Assembly (NCBI GenBank): GCA_030065635.1
Contig: JASJDJ010000021.1
Coordinates: forward strand, 1 to 49,419
Reading direction: 5' to 3'
DNA: 49,419 nt
Origin: Xenococcaceae cyanobacterium MO_188.B32
GTDB taxonomy: Bacteria > Cyanobacteriota > Cyanobacteriia > Cyanobacteriales > Xenococcaceae
Of this stretch, positions 44,174 to 49,419 are shown piece by piece (within the stretch, counting starts at the first letter, position 1; every line of letters starts with the position of its first letter). The notes under the pieces are model-generated. The model was given only the letters and a program-made list of their open reading frames with translations. It was not told where the DNA came from and ran no database searches. Position numbers and translations under genes: made by a program.

Positions 44174-44752
44174 ATGATTTTTATGGATCGAATCGAGTCT
44201 GAGTCTAAACAAATTATCCTAGTCACGGGGGCAGCGCGGTCGGGAAAAAGTGAGTGGGCAGAAAATTTAGCTACAAAAACGAATAAATCAGTTATTTATA
44301 TAGCTACTGCCATAGCAGATTCTACAGACCGAGAATGGCTCAATAGAATTGCACTCCATCAACAGAGAAGACCTTCCCATTGGCAAACTTTATGTGTACC
44401 AAAACAATTGGCTCAAACTATTAGTAACACTATAGCTTCTAATTGTCTACTTGTAGATTCTTTAGGGTCATGGGTAGCTAATTTACTCGATCGAGAGGCA
44501 GATTCTTGGCAAGAAATTCAAAATGGCTTACTTGCTAGTTTGCAAACAACTAGTGCAGATGTAATTTTAGTTGCGGAAGAAACGGGTTGGGGAGTAATTC
44601 CTGCTTATAAATCGGGACGAATATTTCGCGACCGCCTGGGTAATTTAATCAGACAAATTGGTAGTGTCGCATCATCAGTATATTTAGTTACTGGGGGTCA
44701 TGCCCTTAATCTGAGTCAATTGGGTCAGTGTTTGGACAACAAATCTAATTGA
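44174..44752 (+). CDS. cobU: adenosylcobinamide kinase / guanylyltransferase
   Basis: 192 residues from ATG 44174 (ATG 44183 is equally possible; the longer TTG 44102 frame is less likely). The P-loop GAARSGKS lies at 19-26, then WAENLA, YIATA and the catalytic-His helix IALHQQRRP. VDSLGSWVANLL and VAEETGWGVIP follow, with a final RFRDRLGxLNQ-like segment (RIFRDRLGNLIRQ). A bifunctional cytosolic enzyme of late cobalamin (pseudocobalamin) assembly. Head-to-head with the glycosyltransferase gene; no other cob genes are near. Confidence 0.92.
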   Translation: MIFMDRIESESKQIILVTGAARSGKSEWAENLATKTNKSVIYIATAIADSTDREWLNRIALHQQRRPSHWQTLCVPKQLAQTISNTIASNCLLVDSLGSWVANLLDREADSWQEIQNGLLASLQTTSADVILVAEETGWGVIPAYKSGRIFRDRLGNLIRQIGSVASSVYLVTGGHALNLSQLGQCLDNKSN

Positions 44753-45045
44753 TAATTTATCTTATTTAATTGAGATATTTCCCGATTATTAGGCTAAAAA
44801 CTAGTAATTTTCTCAAACTAGTTTATTCAACATAGTTTCTAAGTTCGCCAAAATACTGAAAATACAGCAAATAAATTCTAAAAATTATTTAAAATATTTC
44901 GCAATAGCTTGAAATTGCGATCGAGATAAGAAATAATAGCTAAGTGCAAATTTTAGTAGTTAGTGCTGGAGATAAACCCCATAACACATATACCTTTGCT
45001 CAAGAACTACATAGCTACTTTATCTAAACAAGAAACAAATAAAAC

Positions 45046-45294
45046 ATGACAATTCGGACACAAATACACGAACTAGAAGTGGGTTCTGTTGGTATCGTAG
45101 TTGGCTATGATCGAGCTTATGGAGGCTTTATTGGCAAGTTAATAAAAATGGGCTTAAAGCCTGAAACAAAGTTTATAGTTCTTTGCACTACTTGCGAGGA
45201 GGGTGCTGTAGAAATTTTGTTAGCAGAAAGAATTATTAAACTCTCAAAATCGGAAGCTAATGCTCTTTGTGTCGAGGAAATTGAGGAAAGTTAA
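45046..45294 (+). CDS. feoA: FeoA-family protein
   Basis: 82 residues with the SH3-like FeoA fold: LEVGSVGIVVGYDRA, then KLIKMGLKPETKFIVL and a terminal VEILLAERIIKLSKSEANAL. FeoA is the cytosolic partner of the FeoB ferrous-iron permease. No feoB follows here: the next gene is convergent and a terminator lies between. Location beside the isiA-type genes fits an iron-responsive locus. Four Cys residues (CTTC, ALC among them) are more than usual for FeoA. Confidence 0.85.
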   Translation: MTIRTQIHELEVGSVGIVVGYDRAYGGFIGKLIKMGLKPETKFIVLCTTCEEGAVEILLAERIIKLSKSEANALCVEEIEES

Positions 45295-45324
45295 CTAGAC
45301 GATGATTCTAAATAACACGAGGTT

Positions 45325-45362
45325 AAAGTAATCCCACGTCATTTATTTATGCGTGGGACTTT
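45325..45362. terminator. bidirectional terminator between feoA and the pcb gene
   Basis: AAAGT-(AAT)-CCCACG (45325-45338) pairs with CGTGGGACTTT (45352-45362) across a 13-base A/T loop, placed between convergent genes ending at 45294 and 45377. Confidence 0.7.
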
Positions 45363-45376
45363 ATCTTAATCAGTAT

Positions 45377-46432
45377 TTAAGGTTTAGCAGCAAGTAAAAC
45401 TAAACTAATTACAACTACAGCCAGTACCAAAAATCCAGTCATAATTGCCGAAAACTTATCTTTTTCTTCTAAAGTCTTGCCGTCAGACTTAGCTTTAATA
45501 GCGTGCCAGATATGACCACCCAAAAAAGTAGCACACAAACCAAACTGAACTACTGCAAACTCAGTTAAATCCGCACCATAGAATACATCAGGATAAACTA
45601 AATCGTTAAAAGCGACAAAATAACCAGAGGTAAAAGCCATTAACGCTACACCAGCCAAACTATAGGAAAGAATAGCGTGCCCATTATAAGTAAAAGCTTT
45701 TTTTGCCCAGCTTAAAGGTTCGGTAGTAATATGCCACGCACCGCCAACAACGCACATTAAACCAATCCAGATATGACCGCCAATTACATCTTCTAGATTG
45801 TTTACCGCTGCCATTCCCAAAGGATTCCAACTGCCGTGGTCAAAACCAAAGACATAGCCAAAGATAGTAAAAGGACTGATAGTAGGATTGGCAATGATCC
45901 GAACATCTTCAATGGCAGGGTCATAAATACCACCCCATAAAGTAGCTTTACCGACAAACAGTAATGCTGCTACCCCAAGGAAGATTAAATGATGACCTAA
46001 AATAAAACCCAGCTTTTTAGGATCGTCCCATTCATAATGGAATTTAGGAGCGCGTCCTTCTCCGTCTTTTAATACGGCAGGGCCTCGAAAAACATGAAAT
46101 AGTCCCCCCGCGCCCAATACAGCCGAGGCTACTAAATGCAAAATGCCAATTACAAAATAGGGATAAGTACTAACTACTTCTCCTCCTGCACCGATACCCC
46201 AACCCATACGGGCGAGATTGGGAATCAAAAGTAGATTCTGGTCGTACATCGGTACGCCAGGAGTAAAGCGAGTCACTTCTAAGAGTGTAATTGAACCCGC
46301 CCAAAACATAATCAAACCGGCATGGGCTATGTGTGCCCCCAAAAGTTGACCGGATAAATCGATTAACCGAGCATTACCAGATAACCAACTCCAGTCTTGT
46401 TGTGTCGTATTTGTTGGTGTTGTTGCTGTCAT
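45377..46432 (-). CDS. Pcb/IsiA-family chlorophyll-binding protein, seven-helix variant
   Basis: 351 residues. It has the CP43'-family antenna core: [20 protein letters not shown], then [34 protein letters not shown] and [17 protein letters not shown], with the His residues that ligate chlorophyll. The C-terminus differs from IsiA: after helix 6 ([20 protein letters not shown], 292-311) comes a charged loop and a seventh hydrophobic helix (about 327-348, [15 protein letters not shown]). It lies 136 bp after isiA on the same strand and probably shares its iron-controlled transcript. It is probably a thylakoid antenna around photosystem I or II. Confidence 0.85.
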   Translation of the reverse strand: MTATTPTNTTQQDWSWLSGNARLIDLSGQLLGAHIAHAGLIMFWAGSITLLEVTRFTPGVPMYDQNLLLIPNLARMGWGIGAGGEVVSTYPYFVIGILHLVASAVLGAGGLFHVFRGPAVLKDGEGRAPKFHYEWDDPKKLGFILGHHLIFLGVAALLFVGKATLWGGIYDPAIEDVRIIANPTISPFTIFGYVFGFDHGSWNPLGMAAVNNLEDVIGGHIWIGLMCVVGGAWHITTEPLSWAKKAFTYNGHAILSYSLAGVALMAFTSGYFVAFNDLVYPDVFYGADLTEFAVVQFGLCATFLGGHIWHAIKAKSDGKTLEEKDKFSAIMTGFLVLAVVVISLVLLAAKP

Positions 46433-46568
46433 AAGAATTTTCCTGAATATTTGCGAGCTCGCGGAGCGAGGCAGCGAAGCTGACCGAAATAAAAAGTAAG
46501 CTTAATGCAATGTCCACTTTGCACTAAGCTAAAAGAGAGAGAGAACACGATTAAACAATGTAGGTTCC

Positions 46569-47645
46569 CTATTCAGCAGCAGCTTGTGGCTTGCCGACCA
46601 CTGGCTGACCTGCTTGGGGAGTTCCTGCATTGTCCAAAGCTTGAGTAACTCGACGGAAGTCGAAACCAATGGCTCTGAGGGCGTGCCATAAATGACCTTG
46701 TAAAAAGAAAAAGCCTAAAAAGAAGTGAGCATTGGCTAACCAACAACGGGCTGTGTGATTGCCTACGCCTAAATCTACCGTATCGGTGAAATAGGGTACT
46801 ACTCCCAACTTAACTTCTAGTACCTGTCCGTAGAATTCTACTGGATAAGCCAAAGTGTTAACTGCACAGAAGTAGGAAGCAACAAAAGCAGCTAAAGCAA
46901 TTCCACCTAAAGAATAAGAGAGAATGGCTTCCCCAGAAAAGATTAATGCTTTCTTCGCCCAGTCCAGAGGAGGAGTAATGATATGCCAGATGCCACCAGC
47001 AATCAGTAAAATACCCACATAAACATGACCGCCAACTAAATCTTCGAGATTATCTACAGAAGCAAAATGAGTTTGATATCCGTAAATAGTTAAAGGATTC
47101 AAAGTAGGGTCGGTGACGACTCTCACATCTTCAATGTTGGCGTCATACAATCCACCCCAAAACATGGCTTTAGCTACTAAGAGTAAAGCACCAGCACCCA
47201 GAAATAGTAAATGATGACCGAGAATTAAACCGAGTTGCTGGGGGTCGTCCCACTCGAAATGGAATTTACGAGCTTGTCCGGAAGTTTCTTTTAGATCGCT
47301 GGGAGCTTTGAAAGTATGGAAAAGTGCTCCTGCACCAAGGACGGCCGAAGAAATCAAATGTACTGCCCCAACGACAAACATGGGATAGGTATCGACTATT
47401 TGTCCACCTTCTCCCACACCTAAACCGAGAGTAGCTAAGTGGGGTAAGAGAATTAAACCTTGTTCCCCCATCGGTAAACTGGGGTCAAATTTAGAAAGCT
47501 CGAAAAAGGTAAATGCTCCAGCCCAAAAAACTATTAAGGCTGCCTGGGCTACATGAGCAGCAATAAATAAGCCAGATAACTTGGCAAAACGGGCATTGCC
47601 CGCCCACCAATCATACTTGACTTTTGGATTGTCGTAGGCTTGCAA
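46569..47645 (-). CDS. isiA: iron-stress chlorophyll-binding protein IsiA (CP43')
   Basis: 358 residues from a TTG at 47645, fixed by AGGAGG (47653-47658) 7 bases upstream and by the family start [20 protein letters not shown]. Six membrane helices with the IsiA landmarks [52 protein letters not shown] and [20 protein letters not shown]. It lacks the large lumenal loop E of PsbC. Under iron limitation IsiA forms rings around photosystem I and dissipates energy. The promoter upstream has a Fur-like palindrome. The Pcb variant downstream is probably co-transcribed. Confidence 0.92.
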   Translation of the reverse strand: MQAYDNPKVKYDWWAGNARFAKLSGLFIAAHVAQAALIVFWAGAFTFFELSKFDPSLPMGEQGLILLPHLATLGLGVGEGGQIVDTYPMFVVGAVHLISSAVLGAGALFHTFKAPSDLKETSGQARKFHFEWDDPQQLGLILGHHLLFLGAGALLLVAKAMFWGGLYDANIEDVRVVTDPTLNPLTIYGYQTHFASVDNLEDLVGGHVYVGILLIAGGIWHIITPPLDWAKKALIFSGEAILSYSLGGIALAAFVASYFCAVNTLAYPVEFYGQVLEVKLGVVPYFTDTVDLGVGNHTARCWLANAHFFLGFFFLQGHLWHALRAIGFDFRRVTQALDNAGTPQAGQPVVGKPQAAAE

Positions 47646-47740
47646 AGTAAAACCTCCTGATAGTTTTTAAGATTTACTTACTAACTATTCTCAATAAGTC
47701 GGCAACAAACCCATTGTGCCTTATTGACAATAAGAGTCAA
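47646..47740 (-). promoter_or_regulatory. isiA promoter with palindromic operator in the spacer
   Basis: On the minus strand, TTGACT (47735-47740) is the -35 and CACAAT (47713-47718) the -10, 16 bp apart. The spacer contains the perfect palindrome CTTATTG-A-CAATAAG (47720-47734). The half-site CAATAAG occurs again at 47692-47698 and 47938-47944. The A/T-rich inverted repeat at this place fits a Fur-type operator, known for isiA genes in cyanobacteria. Start of transcription and Fur binding are inferred. Confidence 0.6.
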
Positions 47741-48030
47741 GTTTTTTTTAAACAAATGTTAAGCAAAATTCCCTAAGGGCACTTCGGTAAAATAGACGAA
47801 TTCATTTGTATATTGCCAGACAAAAGACTCAAATCTTGCTGAAGAGAGGTTAGGATTTCAGTAATCAGGTCTATTAATTTTACTTGTAGCTCCGACGACC
47901 ATAGATTATTTTTCTTAATTTAAAAGCTAAAGACTCGCAATAAGTTCTTTTTTACTGTAAGCTAAACGAAAAAATTATTGATGTTAATTCTCAATTAACT
48001 GCCAATTAACTGCAAAGGAGGTTTGTCATT

Positions 48031-49089
48031 GTGACAACCATAACCGATCGCCCTCAAGGGATAACAGAATCTACGGGTATTCCTTGGTGGTCTGGGAATG
48101 CCCGCTTAAAAGATATGTCTGGTAAGCTATTGGGGGCACACGTAGCTCATGGAGGCTTAATTGTCTTTTGGGCAGGAGCAATAACTTTATTTGAATTATC
48201 TCGCTTCGATATAACTCAACCTATGTACGAGCAGGGTTTAATCTTACTTCCCCATTTAGCTAGTTTGGGTTGGGGTGTAGGTGCAGGAGGAGAGATAATC
48301 AGTACTTATCCTTACTTTGTTGTGGGAGTATTGCATCTTATTTCTTCGGCTTTTCTCGGTTTTGGAGGTATTTATCACAGTTTATTTGGTGTTGCCTATT
48401 TAGAAAATAAGTTCTCTTTCTTTAGCTACGATTGGCGCGATACCAACAAAATGACCACTATCATCGGAATTCACTTGATTCTGCTAGGATTGGGAGCTTT
48501 TTTACTAGTAGCTAAAGCTATGTTCTTTGGTGGTTTATACGATTCAGCAGTAGAGAATGTGCGGATTGTGAGTAATCCCACTCTCAACCCTGGCATAATT
48601 TTTGGCTATCTTTTTGGTGGGGTAGGCAAAAATTGGATTGCTGGTGTAGATAATTTAGAAGATGTAATTGGCGGTCATATTTGGATAGGTGCAATTCTCA
48701 TTGCTGGTGGATTTTGGCATATTGCTACCAAACCTTTTAGCTGGACAAGAAATTTATTTGTTTGGTCGGGAGAAGCTTATCTTGCTTACAGTTTAGGGGC
48801 ATTGGCTTTGATGGGATTTATCGCTGCTTATTTCTGTGCGGTTAACACTACGGTTTACCCAGAAGTCTTTTATGGCTCGTCTTTAGCAATTAAATTAGAT
48901 ATCTTTCCCTATTTCTCTTCAGAGAATACAGATTTACTTTCGTCGCGTACTTGGCTAGCCAATGCCCACTTTTGGCTAGCTTTTTTCTTCCTTCAGGGTC
49001 ATATTTTCCATGCTTTGCGGGCAGCAGGCTTTGATTTTGGTAAGGGGCGAGTGGAGGCAAGTTTGATTCCACCCGAACCCAATTTTTAG
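48031..49089 (+). CDS. IsiA/Pcb-family chlorophyll-binding protein
   Basis: 352 residues from GTG 48031, fixed by AAAGGAGG (48014-48021) nine bases upstream. Six-helix CP43' antenna: [20 protein letters not shown], then [50 protein letters not shown] and [20 protein letters not shown]. The family's helix-3 ILGHHL is [10 protein letters not shown] here, so one His is replaced by Ile. It is transcribed away from isiA across a shared 385-bp region, so control by the same iron regulator is plausible. Confidence 0.88.
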   Translation: MTTITDRPQGITESTGIPWWSGNARLKDMSGKLLGAHVAHGGLIVFWAGAITLFELSRFDITQPMYEQGLILLPHLASLGWGVGAGGEIISTYPYFVVGVLHLISSAFLGFGGIYHSLFGVAYLENKFSFFSYDWRDTNKMTTIIGIHLILLGLGAFLLVAKAMFFGGLYDSAVENVRIVSNPTLNPGIIFGYLFGGVGKNWIAGVDNLEDVIGGHIWIGAILIAGGFWHIATKPFSWTRNLFVWSGEAYLAYSLGALALMGFIAAYFCAVNTTVYPEVFYGSSLAIKLDIFPYFSSENTDLLSSRTWLANAHFWLAFFFLQGHIFHALRAAGFDFGKGRVEASLIPPEPNF

Positions 49090-49197
49090 TTAGCTAATTG
49101 CTAATTGCTAATTGTGAAGCAGCGCGGTCTTGGGGGTCTCCCCCATGAGCGACTGCTGAACCCGAAGGGCTAATAGCTAATAGCTAATAGCTAATTG
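49090..49197. repeat. heptanucleotide repeats flanking a G/C-rich hairpin
   Basis: Left: three units of GCTAATT near 49094-49114. Middle: a hairpin with GGGGG-TCT-CCCCC at its tip. Right: four units of TAATAGC near 49171-49197. The combination separates two chlorophyll-binding genes and is an STRR-type repeat cluster. Confidence 0.75.
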
Positions 49198-49228
49198 AGC
49201 AACACAGAATAAATAACGAGGTAAAAAT

Positions 49229-49419
49229 ATGACGGCAGTAATAGCTGATAGTCCGAATAGAAATAAAATTCCTGATGTGGGTTGGTGGGCTGGTAATGCC
49301 CGTTTTGTGGACTTGTCTGGAAAGTTACTGGGGGCGCATATAGCCCATGCTGGTTTGATTGTTCTTTGGGCAGGGGCATTAACTTTATTTGAGTTATCCC
49401 GCTACAATCCCGATGTGCC
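49229..49419 (+). CDS. IsiA/Pcb-family chlorophyll-binding protein, cut by window edge
   Basis: Frame from ATG 49229: [20 protein letters not shown], then [20 protein letters not shown] and [20 protein letters not shown]. The N-terminus and first helix are those of the CP43' family and close to the 48031 gene. Only 63 residues are inside the window, so the subfamily (including possible PsaL fusion forms known among IsiA paralogues) cannot be judged. Confidence 0.88.
   Translation, partial: MTAVIADSPNRNKIPDVGWWAGNARFVDLSGKLLGAHIAHAGLIVLWAGALTLFELSRYNPDV

Noticed and set aside
47646-48030. tRNA or riboswitch in the isiA/pcb divergent region
   Set aside because: No cloverleaf, T-loop consensus or conserved aptamer pattern could be seen; the palindromes are better explained as operator sites.

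Overview
The window is chromosomal DNA from a cyanobacterium. It carries four IsiA/Pcb (CP43'-like) chlorophyll-binding genes, a solanesyl-diphosphate-synthase-type prenyltransferase, multi-GAF receptors with cyanobacteriochrome-like motifs, a DUF1822/sigma-factor pair, HpsU-type polysaccharide genes and many GCGATCGC (HIP1) octamers in an A/T-rich background. Genus cannot be fixed from this window; the multi-GAF sensors, PEP-CTERM protein and orthocaspase fit a larger-genome lineage better than a picocyanobacterium.

Region 1 (1-5.1 kb) is accessory and partly decayed. It holds a twice-frameshifted DDE transposase remnant fused to a truncated coiled-coil gene, a small crystallin-like gene split by a frameshift in an A-run, an intact orthocaspase overlapping it by ATGA, a truncated CHAT-type protease-like gene, and the C-terminal tail of a STAND/NACHT-type NTPase ending in a zinc ribbon. 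This looks like the ruins of a caspase/CHAT/NTPase conflict or programmed-cell-death module.

Region 2 (5.1-12.4 kb) has a VTT-family membrane protein, a secreted gene cut off by a repeat element, a PEP-CTERM surface protein, a sigma factor/DUF1822 operon, an NTF2-like protein and a Tll0287-type haem-sensor protein with HAMP.

Region 3 (12.4-22.8 kb) is a sensory island. A CheW-like protein lies downstream of a soluble four-GAF receptor, and a membrane receptor with five GAF domains lies further along. All nine GAFs have DPCF/DPCL motifs, and eight have a Cys where cyanobacteriochromes attach bilin. A phosphate-binding-like protein and a leucine-rich-repeat protein lie between the receptors.

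Region 4 (23.2-35.4 kb) has a Ser/Thr kinase divergent from an FHA-FHA-ABCG transporter, a NhaS3-like antiporter, then the housekeeping genes amiC, murI, sds and galE. Region 5 (35.4-44.8 kb) has an inverted-repeat element, an SGNH hydrolase, a low-molecular-weight phosphatase, two small toxin-antitoxin-like pairs (DUF6888/DUF6887-like and DUF433/PIN-like), an M3 oligopeptidase, polysaccharide genes and cobU.

Region 6 (45.0-49.4 kb) is an iron/light-harvesting locus: feoA, a seven-helix Pcb variant, isiA behind a promoter whose spacer is a perfect CTTATTG-A-CAATAAG palindrome, then two further CP43'-family genes on the other strand, the last cut by the window edge.
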